Below are positions 1-8,190 of a stretch of DNA of 64,000 nucleotides, one piece after another; position 1 is the first letter of the stretch, and each line of letters begins with the position of its first letter. The DNA comes from Gammaproteobacteria bacterium (GTDB lineage: Bacteria; Pseudomonadota; Gammaproteobacteria; Natronospirales; REEB76). The translations under genes and the position numbers were made by a program. The notes under the pieces were generated by a model. It searched no databases and had not been told where the DNA came from. It worked only from the letters and a program-made list of their open reading frames with translations. The stretch lies in contig DAHUYB010000001.1 in NCBI GenBank assembly GCA_027315405.1, forward strand, positions 1 through 64,000. Reading direction: 5' to 3'.

Positions 1-1320
1 AAAGAGCACATTTGCAAAGGTGTTCTGAAGATTGGTGGCTACCTGCGTGCCCATCTTCTGCATGTCGGCGAACTGTTGCATCGAATCTGTCTCGGTCAGC
101 TTCTGCAGCTTGACCGGAATTTTGATGGGGTGCATTAAGGCAATTTTTTGAAAATCCGTGCGCATGTTCTGCAGCTTCTTTACCATTTGCGGATCATAGA
201 GAGTGCCGCTACTGGCGGATGACGATAACGATGTTGTGGCTGCGCCGTGTACCGTTTCTGAAACTTGGGGGGCCTTTGGCTGACTCAAATAATCGCTACC
301 GGCACCCATTAAATAATTGTTTGCGCCGATCGCCATCGCTTCATCGTGCTTGTAGGCCGCGCTGTTTTGCTCGCCCTTCGCGGCGAGGCGTCTCATGTCA
401 TTGAGCCGCCAGTTGCGCTGTGCCTCGGTTGCTGCGTTTTGGTTTTTTTGAACTAGCTGTGAGACATACGACAGAAAATCACCGAGACCAGATGCCGCCT
501 TGGCAGCAACAGATACAACCTCCGACAAACATTCAATGATGACATTAAAGCCCTGCTTTATCCCAGGGTTATTGAGTGTGGTTGCGAGCTGATTAACAGC
601 ACCAATTGCGCCATTAAAGCTCCCATTCCCGCCGTCAATCAGGTCGGTGAAGGTATTTTTAAGGCCGCTGAGCGCGCCACCCAGTGTGTTGCGTGCGGCG
701 CGTGCGGCGCCTCCATAGGAGGTAGCCAGATCCTTGAGCAGTATGTTTTGTGCTCCGATCAGGTTGCCGTTCTGAGCCATGGACTTGATCTGGTTCTGCT
801 GCTCTTTGGTGAGGCTGACTCCAGCCTGCGTCAGGCGCCCCAGTGCCCCTACCGGGTTGTTGATGGCTTCTCCGAGAGTACGCAGAGCATCTGGAAGATT
901 GCGCCCCGTGACCGTGGCGAAATCCATCGATACCTGCAGCGTCTTCTTGAATTGTTCGCCGGTGATGCTGGTGAAGGCCAGCAGTTCGGACTGAGCCTGT
1001 TCGATCTGCGTGTGCGAGAAGGTAGTGACATGCTCCATCTGCATGGCCATGGCCCGCAGCTGTTCGGCGCTGTAGCCGGCTGCACCACCGGTGGCCTTGA
1101 CCTGGCTCTTGAGCAGTGCGAAGGCCTTCTCATTAGCCGCCACCACCGACAGCACATCCTTAAGAACAGTGACGGCGCCGAATGCCACCAATACATTGCG
1201 GACGCTATGGATCGTCTTGTGCAGACTGTTGAAATGTGATTTTGTTTGCCTGAGCTGTTCGTCGAGCTTGGCCGTGTTGGCCTTCAGGTCTATAAGCACT
1301 GAACCGATGGTGGCTGACAT
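1..1320 (-). CDS. Phage tail tape measure protein, N-terminal part (runs off left edge)
   Basis: The reading frame is open from ATG at 1320 to base 1, giving 440 residues with no stop, so the gene continues outside the window. Tape measure proteins set phage tail length and help DNA entry. The N-terminus (MSATIGSVLIDLKANTAKLD) and the following long helical, Gln/Ala-rich stretch with Ala/Gly-rich hydrophobic segments near residues 200-270 are typical of this family. It is the last visible gene of a minus-strand run that also holds a prohead protease and a tail-type protein. The call rests on N-terminal style and context; the C-terminal part is not visible. Confidence 0.8.
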   Translation of the reverse strand, partial: MSATIGSVLIDLKANTAKLDEQLRQTKSHFNSLHKTIHSVRNVLVAFGAVTVLKDVLSVVAANEKAFALLKSQVKATGGAAGYSAEQLRAMAMQMEHVTTFSHTQIEQAQSELLAFTSITGEQFKKTLQVSMDFATVTGRNLPDALRTLGEAINNPVGALGRLTQAGVSLTKEQQNQIKSMAQNGNLIGAQNILLKDLATSYGGAARAARNTLGGALSGLKNTFTDLIDGGNGSFNGAIGAVNQLATTLNNPGIKQGFNVIIECLSEVVSVAAKAASGLGDFLSYVSQLVQKNQNAATEAQRNWRLNDMRRLAAKGEQNSAAYKHDEAMAIGANNYLMGAGSDYLSQPKAPQVSETVHGAATTSLSSSASSGTLYDPQMVKKLQNMRTDFQKIALMHPIKIPVKLQKLTETDSMQQFADMQKMGTQVATNLQNTFANVLF

Positions 1321-1372
1321 TGTTTCGCCTCCGGCGTTACCACAACATAGCTGAAATTTTTTGAATTGCCAA

Positions 1373-1531
1373 TTACATACGCCTCGCATCCCGGCCGAGC
1401 AGCTCCTCGCGTGTCTCCGTTCTCCGCGGCCAGTCGACGGCCACACAGTCAGGACACCCCGGCGGTAACTGGGCGCCGGCGATCGGGCGGCTGCAAAATC
1501 GACAACGCTGAGCGGGCACGAGGCTGTTCAA
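1373..1531 (-). CDS. Small zinc-ribbon-like phage protein
   Basis: A short frame lies between the tail-type gene and the tape measure gene. It carries two CxxC pairs (CRFC and CPDC) 16 residues apart, the pattern of a small zinc ribbon, and a charged C-terminus ending RDARRM. TTG at 1531 and GTG at 1519 are possible starts; neither has a clear ribosome binding site. An ATG further upstream would overlap the previous gene by more than 100 bases and is less likely. Function unknown. The gene is plausible mainly because it fills the gap in a tightly packed operon. Confidence 0.4.
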   Translation of the reverse strand: MNSLVPAQRCRFCSRPIAGAQLPPGCPDCVAVDWPRRTETREELLGRDARRM

Positions 1532-1535
1532 CCGG

Positions 1536-2243
1536 TTAAAAGGGTTTTGGAAATGATGATGGCCCACTGGGCCTTTCGTAATATTCCATGTACCCGCCTG
1601 ATGCATTGGCTCCAAACTGACTCGGCCCGAGTTCCCCCCAATAAGTCCACACATAGGTCAAGGATGCGACGAATGTATAAAATGTGTCTGCCGAAAAGCT
1701 GGTGTTGCCAGCGATGCCACGCTGCTGCTGATCCTCAACCGTCTGTAGCATTCCACTCTCCCGGTTCTGCAAATCCGCGAGCAGGTTCTCGGCACTGATC
1801 AAGATGCTGCCGGTATTTTTTCCCAAGGTGATTGAGCAGTCGCCCAAATATTGGGGCGCTGTGAAGAACGGCGTCCCGTTGACCAGATTGTGATTAACAT
1901 CCATAAGCCCCATGGACCATACGATCCTGGCCCAGGTGATGTTGTTTCCAACCAGATCGGCTATCACAGTGGGATCCACGCCAGAGAGTGTGAGACGCAT
2001 GGGGCGCGGCACCCCATCGTTGCCCTCGTTGTAATTGGCCATCGATCCAAAGGGCATCCCGGATGCCGTCACCGGTGTATATGTATTACCACCCCAGGTG
2101 TAGCTCTGCGGCGCGTTGGTGAGGTAGAGATTTCCTGTGGGCAGATCGATTTCCAGGAACTCGACGATCCCGAGGATGTTGGCTGCCACTTCGCTCGCGG
2201 GGTTGATGGTATAACCGGTGATCGGATAGAGTGTGCGCGTCAT
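1536..2243 (-). CDS. Phage tail-associated protein (DUF2163-like)
   Basis: A 235-residue protein. The N-terminal half has a beta-rich segment typical of tail assembly proteins: VEFLEIDLPTGNLYLTNAP followed by a Trp/Tyr-rich stretch (YTWGGNTYTPV). The style and position upstream of the tape measure gene suggest a DUF2163-like tail or baseplate component, but I cannot confirm the family. The C-terminus (residues ~205-235) is rich in Tyr, Gly, Pro and Ser. It follows the small gene at 2245-2466 by one base, so the two are probably translationally coupled. Confidence 0.6.
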   Translation of the reverse strand: MTRTLYPITGYTINPASEVAANILGIVEFLEIDLPTGNLYLTNAPQSYTWGGNTYTPVTASGMPFGSMANYNEGNDGVPRPMRLTLSGVDPTVIADLVGNNITWARIVWSMGLMDVNHNLVNGTPFFTAPQYLGDCSITLGKNTGSILISAENLLADLQNRESGMLQTVEDQQQRGIAGNTSFSADTFYTFVASLTYVWTYWGELGPSQFGANASGGYMEYYERPSGPSSFPKPF

Positions 2244-2244
2244 T

Positions 2245-2466
2245 TTAAGCCCTCGGTTTTGTAACAGTTAAATTTCTTGAGCGTGGTGTTTGGCGGTTTG
2301 AAGCGACTCCCGGCAGCGCCGGCAATTCGCCGGTCACTGGATCAAACGCGATCGTTGCCAGGCGCGCCCTCGACGGCTTGGCGGTGCCGCGGCGGAACTT
2401 CACGATGTTGGAAAGCCGGCGCTTTGCCACGGCCTTAAGCCGCTCGCTTGGCGGCGGGTATGGCAC
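2245..2466 (-). CDS. Small phage protein of unknown function
   Basis: A 73-residue frame starting at GTG 2466, overlapping the end of the upstream 239-residue gene by 32 bases and ending one base before the tail-type gene. It is basic, with the segment KRRLSNIVKFRRGTAKPS. A longer version from an ATG at 2646 would sit almost wholly inside the neighbour and is unlikely. I do not recognise the family. Position in the operon is the main support. Confidence 0.45.
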   Translation of the reverse strand: MPYPPPSERLKAVAKRRLSNIVKFRRGTAKPSRARLATIAFDPVTGELPALPGVASNRQTPRSRNLTVTKPRA

Positions 2467-3154
2467 CCATTTTTTCAGCTTCCCGCGCAAAGCGACCCAG
2501 GATCGAAGTGATGTCCTGCATTTTTCCTGGGTTGATATGGATAACGCCAGGGAGCCACGCGGAAGTCTGGCGCATGCCGCCGGCGCGGAGCCCATCGATG
2601 AAATCGTCAAGGTCGCCCTCAGCTGCCGACAGTGCAACGAGGGCATCCAGAATGGTTCGCACCTTTGCGAAATATTCCGGTTGAAGCTCGAGGCAGGTGG
2701 ACCGAGTTAAATTCACGGCCAAATCTTCAACAATGCGCTGCTGCATCCGCACGGCTCTGTCAAGAACGGCACATTGATGCCGTCCACGTTGGATGTGGGC
2801 GACCAGGGTTTCCATGCTGGTGATTTGCGGAGGTGGCTCAATTGGATCGCCACCGACAACGAGCTTGGCCGCTTCGTAGTCCAACCGGTTTGTAAGCGGC
2901 CGTTCGGGTGGCCGGTAGTGTTCCACCCGATTATCGGGTCCCAGGAGTCCCTTCATGCCATAGGCATCGAAAGAACTCATTATGCCACGTGGCTTTTTCC
3001 CCACTCCCTGGTTCCGGAAGCTGTATTCGGCATCCAATTCTCGGAGGGCTCGCGTTTCGGCGGCTAGTTTGTATTGGAGCTGGTGTAGCTGATCCTCAGC
3101 GGCCCTGAATGCGGGGAAGTCCCGCAACTTTGGACATTTTGTATGAGATGTCAT
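2435..3154 (-). CDS. Hypothetical phage protein, 239 aa
   Basis: A soluble, largely helical protein with no transmembrane segment. Residues ~15-45 could form a short coiled coil (DQLHQLQYKLAAETRALREL). A central part is rich in Pro and charged residues, and the C-terminal half has helical stretches. It starts at ATG 3154, which overlaps the stop of a small upstream frame by four bases (ATGA), the coupling seen repeatedly in this operon. Family not recognised. By position between prohead protease and tail genes it may be a head-tail or accessory structural protein; that is inference only. Confidence 0.65.
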   Translation of the reverse strand: MTSHTKCPKLRDFPAFRAAEDQLHQLQYKLAAETRALRELDAEYSFRNQGVGKKPRGIMSSFDAYGMKGLLGPDNRVEHYRPPERPLTNRLDYEAAKLVVGGDPIEPPPQITSMETLVAHIQRGRHQCAVLDRAVRMQQRIVEDLAVNLTRSTCLELQPEYFAKVRTILDALVALSAAEGDLDDFIDGLRAGGMRQTSAWLPGVIHINPGKMQDITSILGRFAREAEKMGAIPAAKRAA

Positions 3155-3342
3155 TCGAAGATCTCCTTATGCTGGTTGACAACGGGTGAAATGAATCGAT
3201 CAGGCTTTGATACGGGCGGAGCCAACTTCAAAGGCTCCGATCTTTCCCCACTTTCCAGCTGCATCCGAGCTGGAGCTGAAAATTTCAAAATTTTTGAATT
3301 GCCCGCGCAAATTTTGTGTTGGCACGCGGTCTGGAGAGGCAA
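3151..3342 (-). CDS. Small hypothetical phage protein, 63 aa
   Basis: A 63-residue frame whose stop overlaps the ATG of the next gene by four bases. It has no recognisable motif and competes with other short frames on the same strand. Support is positional: it fills the gap between the zinc-ribbon gene at 3401-3685 and the 239-residue gene and shows the ATGA overlap used elsewhere in the operon. Codon use cannot settle it by eye. Confidence 0.35.
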   Translation of the reverse strand: MPLQTACQHKICAGNSKILKFSAPARMQLESGERSEPLKLAPPVSKPDRFISPVVNQHKEIFE

Positions 3343-3400
3343 AAGCTGTAGAGATTTCGAGGCCTACCCATGCCGATGCTCGCCACAATGCAAACATGGG

Positions 3401-3685
3401 TCAACACAACACGGCGCCGGGTTGCGGCGCCCCCGGGCGTGCAGCTGCCGGCGTCAAGTGCCCGGCGAGTTCGGCGGTGATGAACTGGCCGGGACTCAAT
3501 GGCGGGTGACGTTTGAAGTGCATTAACACAGACCAACCAGTTTTAGTCTGGCGGATCGATCGGATCTCAGCTTCACCCGCCTCGAACGCCCGGCGCCGGC
3601 ATGCAGTGCAGCAGTGCCCCTGCCAGGCGCGCCGCGGTTCGAACTCGCGGCCGCAGCGACAGCGCTTGAGTGCAGGTGCCATCAT
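3401..3685 (-). CDS. Small Cys-rich zinc-finger-like phage protein
   Basis: A 94-residue protein. Near the N-terminus it has CRC and CCTAC cysteine clusters separated by a basic stretch (residues ~9-30), consistent with a zinc-binding fold; the rest has no clear motif. The start codon overlaps the prohead protease stop (ATG at 3685, protease ends at 3682), so the genes are probably co-translated. It may bind nucleic acid or act as an accessory factor; the function is not known. Confidence 0.6.
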   Translation of the reverse strand: MMAPALKRCRCGREFEPRRAWQGHCCTACRRRAFEAGEAEIRSIRQTKTGWSVLMHFKRHPPLSPGQFITAELAGHLTPAAARPGAPQPGAVLC

Positions 3686-4275
3686 TGCAGTGCGTCCAGC
3701 TGCCGCCGCAGCCGTGCAATCTCAAGTCCATGCTCGATAAAAAACCGCAGTTCGCGCACCGCAACATCCGTTGATTGATAAGCCGCACTGGTCACCGGCG
3801 ACACATCGAGCAGCTTCACGCTTTTCAGAGTGCGCACGATCAACTTGTCCGGTTGTTCATCCCATGACTGGCCGCCAGGATTAACCTTGAAGCTGAAACT
3901 CATCTGGTTGATGTCACCGCGCCGGATGAGCGTGACAAGATCATGCCCGAGGTCCGTCTGGGGGGGATCGATAGCGAAGTGCAGCCCGCGCGAATCTTCG
4001 TGAAGTCGAAGCGTGCCCGCGCTCTTGCGGCCGAGCACATGGTTCGGGTGGTGGTTAAAGAGTGCCACGGGATCGTTGTCATTGTGATCGAAGGATTCCC
4101 TGAACGCGCCAGGCGATATCTTCTCGCGGAAACCGCCGAGATCCCGGCTGAGACTGTCGAACACGGCCGCATGCCCATGGATCACTGGGCTGCCGTTGCC
4201 GGCGACACGAATCTCGATGCGCGCGGGCGTGGCGCGCGACTCGATTTCCCCGGTGATGATGCTTTTGGCTGACAT
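3682..4275 (-). CDS. HK97-family prohead protease
   Basis: A 197-residue protein of the HK97-type prohead protease family (serine protease that processes the capsid protein during head maturation). The hallmark N-terminal region is present: HGHAAVFDS, then a loop ending ISPGAF. The catalytic-type His lies in LFNHHPNHVLGR and the Ser in NQMSFSFKV. Length matches the family. It starts at ATG 4275, sharing one base (TGATG) with the upstream structural gene. Notably, no portal, terminase or major capsid gene lies next to it in the visible part of the module. Confidence 0.9.
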   Translation of the reverse strand: MSAKSIITGEIESRATPARIEIRVAGNGSPVIHGHAAVFDSLSRDLGGFREKISPGAFRESFDHNDNDPVALFNHHPNHVLGRKSAGTLRLHEDSRGLHFAIDPPQTDLGHDLVTLIRRGDINQMSFSFKVNPGGQSWDEQPDKLIVRTLKSVKLLDVSPVTSAAYQSTDVAVRELRFFIEHGLEIARLRRQLDALQ

Positions 4276-4661
4276 CAGTTTGTTTTCACGCTGGCAAACC
4301 CGAGCACGGCGCTTGCGTCATAGGAGCCACCGGTCGCCGGCGAGCCCGTGACGGTGCTGATGACGCGAACATATCGATTGCCGCCGATGTAGCCGACTTC
4401 CTGTGTCGCACCGCCACCGGAGATGCTAGTCAATGGCGTGAAGGCGCCAATCAGCAGGCTAGGATCGACCGCGGTCCAGGTTGCATTGTCCGGTGAATCT
4501 TCCACTGAAAGCGTGTGAGTGCCATCGGTGATGACGCCGGCGTTGACGATGAGCAGCACACCGTTATAGCCGACTGTATCTATGCCGGTTCCATTCACCG
4601 ATGCTTTGATCGGAGCACCGGGTGCGAGGGCCTGTGTCGAATTTAGAATTAGATCGCGCAT
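4275..4661 (-). CDS. Phage structural (head decoration-like) protein
   Basis: A 128-residue beta-rich protein. ATG at 4661 follows a good AAAGGAGA site, so this start is preferred over an upstream ATG at 4823 that would read through a terminator. Features are an N-terminal MRDLILNSTQ, Gly/Thr/Ser-rich strands, and a C-terminal segment with GGNRYVRVIS and ASAVLGFAS. This style is seen in proteins often annotated as phage head decoration or minor structural proteins. It is the first gene after the terminator at 4804-4846 and is coupled to the prohead protease. Exact role is inferred. Confidence 0.6.
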   Translation of the reverse strand: MRDLILNSTQALAPGAPIKASVNGTGIDTVGYNGVLLIVNAGVITDGTHTLSVEDSPDNATWTAVDPSLLIGAFTPLTSISGGGATQEVGYIGGNRYVRVISTVTGSPATGGSYDASAVLGFASVKTN

Positions 4662-4803
4662 CTTCTTCTCTCCTTTCAGGTTGAAAACGAGCACGCCGAT
4701 GGCGTGCCGGGGCTTTTGAAAAGACACCGCGGCCGCCGCATAGTCTGGCGCCCGCGGTGGTGCATTGCCGCCGCGTTCATGCGTACGCGGGCGGCGTGCT
4801 CGT

Positions 4804-4846
4804 AAAAAAACACCGCCCAGCACCCGAAGATGAATACTGGGCGGTG
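4804..4846 (-). terminator. Rho-independent terminator (minus strand)
   Basis: Read on the minus strand, a perfect 10-bp stem (CACCGCCCAG / CTGGGCGGTG) with a 16-base loop is followed directly by seven T residues. It lies downstream of the zinc-ribbon gene at 4888-5394 and upstream of the structural gene. It should end the AlpA-DUF927 transcript and separate replication genes from structural genes. Confidence 0.85.
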
Positions 4847-4887
4847 GGTTCGCTCGACCGGTGCCGAATCCGGGAGCTGAAAGTGCT

Positions 4888-5394
4888 TCATTCTCGCGGC
4901 TCCACGTGGATCGGTGGGCGCGGAATTTTTACGCCGTGCAGCCGATTCCAGCACCATGGACAGCCGGCCACGTGCAGCGGTGCCCACAAGTAAACGTCGC
5001 CGCAGCGGTCGCAGCGCGCGGGCGAATTCCACCAGGGTGGCGCGATGCCGTCCTGGCGCCACCGGGTTGCGGACAGCGCGAGAGCGAATGCGCGCAGCGC
5101 CTTCGGCGGGAAAGAGCGGGGCTCAAAGTCGGCAATATCCTCAGGTGCGAGGCCGCCCAGCACGTCGGCGGTGGTTACGTTGTCCAAACCCTCGCAGGCC
5201 CCGGCGGCGCATTGCTCAAGCGGTGTCGCATTTGCACCTTTATATTTTTGTGTCGGGACTGTCGGGACATGTCGGGACACCGTGCCCTGCCTGGCCTGTA
5301 ACTGTCCCGACTCCCCGGCGCCATGTCGGGACAGGTCGGGACAAACTGGCTCCAAACCTGCCCGGCGCAGGATCTCGCCAACACTTGTATTCAT
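4888..5394 (-). CDS. Zinc-ribbon protein carrying an intragenic iteron-like repeat
   Basis: A 168-residue protein. The C-terminal part has a zinc-ribbon-like signature, CDRCG then CPWC about 15 residues later (residues ~128-150). Residues ~17-50 are encoded by the GTCGGGAC repeat cluster, giving a low-complexity linker (SRHGAGESGQ). Its ATG overlaps the DUF927 gene stop by four bases, so the two are coupled, and a strong terminator follows. Similar small zinc-ribbon genes often accompany primase/helicase genes of integrative elements; the role is likely in replication or regulation but is not established. Confidence 0.6.
   Translation of the reverse strand: MNTSVGEILRRAGLEPVCPDLSRHGAGESGQLQARQGTVSRHVPTVPTQKYKGANATPLEQCAAGACEGLDNVTTADVLGGLAPEDIADFEPRSFPPKALRAFALALSATRWRQDGIAPPWWNSPARCDRCGDVYLWAPLHVAGCPWCWNRLHGVKIPRPPIHVEPRE
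5251..5343 (+). repeat. Iteron-like cluster 1 (GTCGGGAC repeats)
   Basis: Three GTCGGGAC units at 5252, 5261 and 5271, a 25-base spacer, one inverted unit GTCCCGAC at 5304, then two direct units at 5325 and 5335. The stretch TCCCCGGCGCCA separates the inverted from the direct units. The same arrangement occurs in reverse orientation at 7111-7201. The cluster lies within the zinc-ribbon gene. Confidence 0.9.
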
Positions 5395-7445
5395 TCATCA
5401 CCCCAGAGCGCCGGCAAAATTACATAGACGCGGGTCCGGCGCCCGTCAGGAAGGAGTGGCTTGCAAGAAAAATTCCGCCCATCAGTTTGTAGTGCCCCAG
5501 TATTGGCGAGCGCGCGCGCCACAGCCTGCGGGTCGAAGCCTTGGCAAACCTCACGGCGAAAGCATTCGCGCTCGACAAAGTAGGTTGGACCGGCGGCGCT
5601 GTCTTTTCGGAATCCTGCTCGATTAATTGTGCGCGCGCTGTCAGCCGCGCCCCACCGGGAAAAGCGCGCGTCCCCGTTCACTTCCAGAAATGCGCGCACC
5701 TGTGAAAGCATGGCCACCGGCTCGGCATTTCCCGCCGTACCGCGCGCCTCAAACCAGGCCCTGAAGCACACTTGAGCGGCGCGCTCAGCTTCGCCTGTTT
5801 CCCAACCAGTGAGTTTGTAGGCGGTAGCCAGTTCGCCAGCAGCAGCAACCAGCGCGAAGCGGTTGGCCACACGCTGCACCTGCCCGGATGCATCATGCGG
5901 GGCGAGTTTGTCCGCGATGCTGCTGCGCAGCGCGCGCAAAATTTCACGCGCCCGTCCAGGATTGGCTACCAACACTTTCAAGAAGGTCGGCAGCGCGTGG
6001 CCATAGTGCGTGCCGCAAGCACGTCTGAGAGCATCAGCAAAAACGCCAGGCGCCACGCCATCCGGCACGCGGTCGAACAGCCCAAGCCCTGCGCCCGCAT
6101 CGGCGGCCAGATCAATCACACGCACTTCCTGGCCGGCGCGCGCCCTTCCGCCGGACTCCGCCACTAAATCGGCCAAACCAATCTCCCCCGCCGAAAGAAA
6201 AAGGACGCGCCAGCGCGCCGGGAGGCGCGGGGATCCGTCGCGGTGGCTACGGCTTTTTCCTTGGCCGTTCGCCAACAAGTACGCCACCTGCCCCGCGTGC
6301 CGCGGTTCAAGCTGGCTGAGTTCATCCAAGATAACCAACATATCTGAGTGCATTGCGGCGACGCCTTCCAGGCCGTTGTCCGTCGCGCGCCATGTGCCCG
6401 CATAACTCGGCGGACCGTACACGCTGGCGCTAATTCGTAGCGCCGTGGTCTTCCCAGTACTAGAGGATCCGCGGAGGTGGATGCCGCCGCCATCGTCATC
6501 CACAAGACCGAGGCACGGCCCAGCGAAGCCCATGCAGATTACGAAGACCAAGCGCGAGTTCCCGACGCAAGGCGCCGAGACATTATTCAACCATCCTTCC
6601 AGCGTTCCCCCCTGGGCCAATGAAATGCTGTCAATGGTGGCCGCCTGAAACAGCACGGGTGCGGCTTCCGTGTCGCCGAAAGTTTGGCGCGGCAGCACAT
6701 AAACGTCACCATGCCAGCCTGTGCGGCTCACGCAGCGCGCGCGCACATTAGGACTTTCGGACTGTATGTAATCGCCGACCATCCGGCGCAGGCGCGGATT
6801 GGCTGTGATTGTGAGTCCCTCACGTAACAGCATGCTTCGTAGTTCATCGCCGTTCCCGGCGTGCATGGACTGCGGGCACGTCCACCGATGTTCGTTGGCG
6901 TCCGCGTCCTGAAACACTAACAGCCTGCCCCACTCACCATTTTGCGCATCCCGCGTCATGGCGGTAACGCGCAGCCGGCCGCATATCCATTCAGGCGAAG
7001 CCTGCCCGGTAATCGTGCCGCGATCACGCACCACATCGCACCAGTAAACACCTGGCGTGGGCCCTATGCCTGCCTCTACAAGCTCGAAGTGTGGTGCTGG
7101 ATTTGCGGTTTGTCCCGAGCTGTCCCGACTTGGCGCCGGGGAGTCGGGACGCCCCGGCGCTGGCGTGGCGCGCTGTCCCGACAGTCCCGATTCGTCCCGA
7201 TCTTTTTTTCTAAATTTCTGCGGCGCGTGGGGTGGTTGACTAGGGGCCTCTGCAAGCGCCATCAGGTGGGTCCGCACGGTTTCAACGCGAGCTTGAAATT
7301 CAGCGGGCTCCAGGCCGGCGTTTGCCGCCATTTGCCGGCGCCCGTTGAGATATTCCTGTTCGGTCAGTCGCGCGGCGTAGTCAATTATCGAAAGCGCCAC
7401 GGTGGCTCCATCTTCAACGGACAGCGGCGTTGGCGCGGTGCTCAC
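5391..7445 (-). CDS. DUF927 helicase/primase-like ATPase of an integrative element
   Basis: A DUF927-type protein, usually the replication or helicase ATPase of P4-like satellites and other integrative elements. Starting at GTG 7445 it has 684 residues and overlaps the upstream AlpA-like stop by four bases (GTGA), with AGGTGG upstream. An ATG at 7484 is the alternative and adds 13 residues. Walker A GSSSTGKTT is at ~326-334 and Walker B DMLVILDE at ~368-375. The N-terminal ~80 residues precede a low-complexity linker (~83-114) encoded by the second GTCGGGAC cluster. It is followed by a coupled zinc-ribbon gene. Family call is firm; the exact replication role is inferred. Confidence 0.85.
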   Translation of the reverse strand: MSTAPTPLSVEDGATVALSIIDYAARLTEQEYLNGRRQMAANAGLEPAEFQARVETVRTHLMALAEAPSQPPHAPQKFRKKDRDESGLSGQRATPAPGRPDSPAPSRDSSGQTANPAPHFELVEAGIGPTPGVYWCDVVRDRGTITGQASPEWICGRLRVTAMTRDAQNGEWGRLLVFQDADANEHRWTCPQSMHAGNGDELRSMLLREGLTITANPRLRRMVGDYIQSESPNVRARCVSRTGWHGDVYVLPRQTFGDTEAAPVLFQAATIDSISLAQGGTLEGWLNNVSAPCVGNSRLVFVICMGFAGPCLGLVDDDGGGIHLRGSSSTGKTTALRISASVYGPPSYAGTWRATDNGLEGVAAMHSDMLVILDELSQLEPRHAGQVAYLLANGQGKSRSHRDGSPRLPARWRVLFLSAGEIGLADLVAESGGRARAGQEVRVIDLAADAGAGLGLFDRVPDGVAPGVFADALRRACGTHYGHALPTFLKVLVANPGRAREILRALRSSIADKLAPHDASGQVQRVANRFALVAAAGELATAYKLTGWETGEAERAAQVCFRAWFEARGTAGNAEPVAMLSQVRAFLEVNGDARFSRWGAADSARTINRAGFRKDSAAGPTYFVERECFRREVCQGFDPQAVARALANTGALQTDGRNFSCKPLLPDGRRTRVYVILPALWGDE
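7111..7201 (-). repeat. Iteron-like cluster 2, inverted copy of cluster 1
   Basis: On the plus strand: GTCCCGAG at 7112, GTCCCGAC at 7122, GTCGGGAC at 7143, GTCCCGAC at 7175, and two GTCCCGAT variants at 7184 and 7194. Read as reverse complement it shows the same order as cluster 1: three direct units, a spacer, one inverted unit, the shared TCCCCGGCGCCA, then two direct units. It lies inside the DUF927 gene. Confidence 0.9.
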
Positions 7446-7630
7446 TTTGCGCCACCTGGCAGAATCGACCGTGATGCTAGCCACAGCTCCAAAGCTGATT
7501 TGTTATAGCGGACAAGGCGCCCAACTTTCACGAATGGAGGCCCCTCGCCGCGAGTGCGCCACGCACACAACGTGTTGGGGCGAATTTGCAAAATTTCAGC
7601 GGCCCGCTCTTGCGTGAGCAGATCATGCAT
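7442..7630 (-). CDS. AlpA-like HTH excisionase/regulator
   Basis: A 62-residue protein from ATG 7630, with the MerR-like/HTH_17 pattern of AlpA and excisionase proteins: AAEILQIRPNTLCAWRTRG, then VGRLVRYNKSALELWL. Such proteins control excision and early transcription of P4-like and other integrative elements. A longer start at 7684 is possible but adds an atypical N-terminus. It is the first gene of the minus-strand run and couples to the DUF927 gene. No integrase is seen nearby. Confidence 0.8.
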   Translation of the reverse strand: MHDLLTQERAAEILQIRPNTLCAWRTRGEGPPFVKVGRLVRYNKSALELWLASRSILPGGAK

Positions 7631-8126
7631 GGTGGTTGGTGCCTTTACATGGTGTAACCATGCACCAAAAGTAGCGCGCGGCATTGGAAAAATGCCCTGG
7701 TGTTTCTATGCTTTTTTTTGGGTAGGCGCCCCGCGCGGAATCTAGGGCTTGAAGTATTTATCCAGCGTGCGCGCTCCATGCTGCCCACTGCTCACGATCG
7801 GCTGGGAGCGGCGCGGCGCCTCCGACCGATTAAAACGCCGCAGGGCACTTCGGTCCTGAGGACTGCTACATTCTGTTGACTGTGCCCCGATCCCCTTGGG
7901 GACGCCATTTTTTTCGCGCGCAGGATCAGCGATCGTTCAGACAGGCACGTCACTGCGCGCTGCGGCATTTGTCCGGGTGTTATCGGCATGCGCGCTTATC
8001 TGCGAGCGACTCGCGGCGCGGACCGCGGGAAGCGGATGGAAGCTGAGCCTGCAAAAAATCAATCAGGACAGGGACTTGGCGGAACCGCAGTCGCGCAGGC
8101 GCGGCTATACACACGGGACTTTGGGG

Positions 8127-8132
8127 TATAAT
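8127..8132 (+). promoter_or_regulatory. Likely -10 box for kup
   Basis: A perfect TATAAT in GGGGTATAATGCG, 130 bases before the kup start. No good -35 box is visible at 16-18 bases upstream, so the promoter may depend on an activator or be weak. It would place the stable hairpin at 8191-8231 in the transcript leader. Confidence 0.5.
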
Positions 8133-8190
8133 GCGCGCCCGGTACGGGCAGGATTCAGGTAATTGCCCGCCTCAGGAAGCGCAGATTTAG

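Noticed and set aside
7700-7850. Possible integrase end on the minus strand (frame ending near TLDKYFKP)
   Set aside because: Translated upstream about 50 residues and found no integrase motif.
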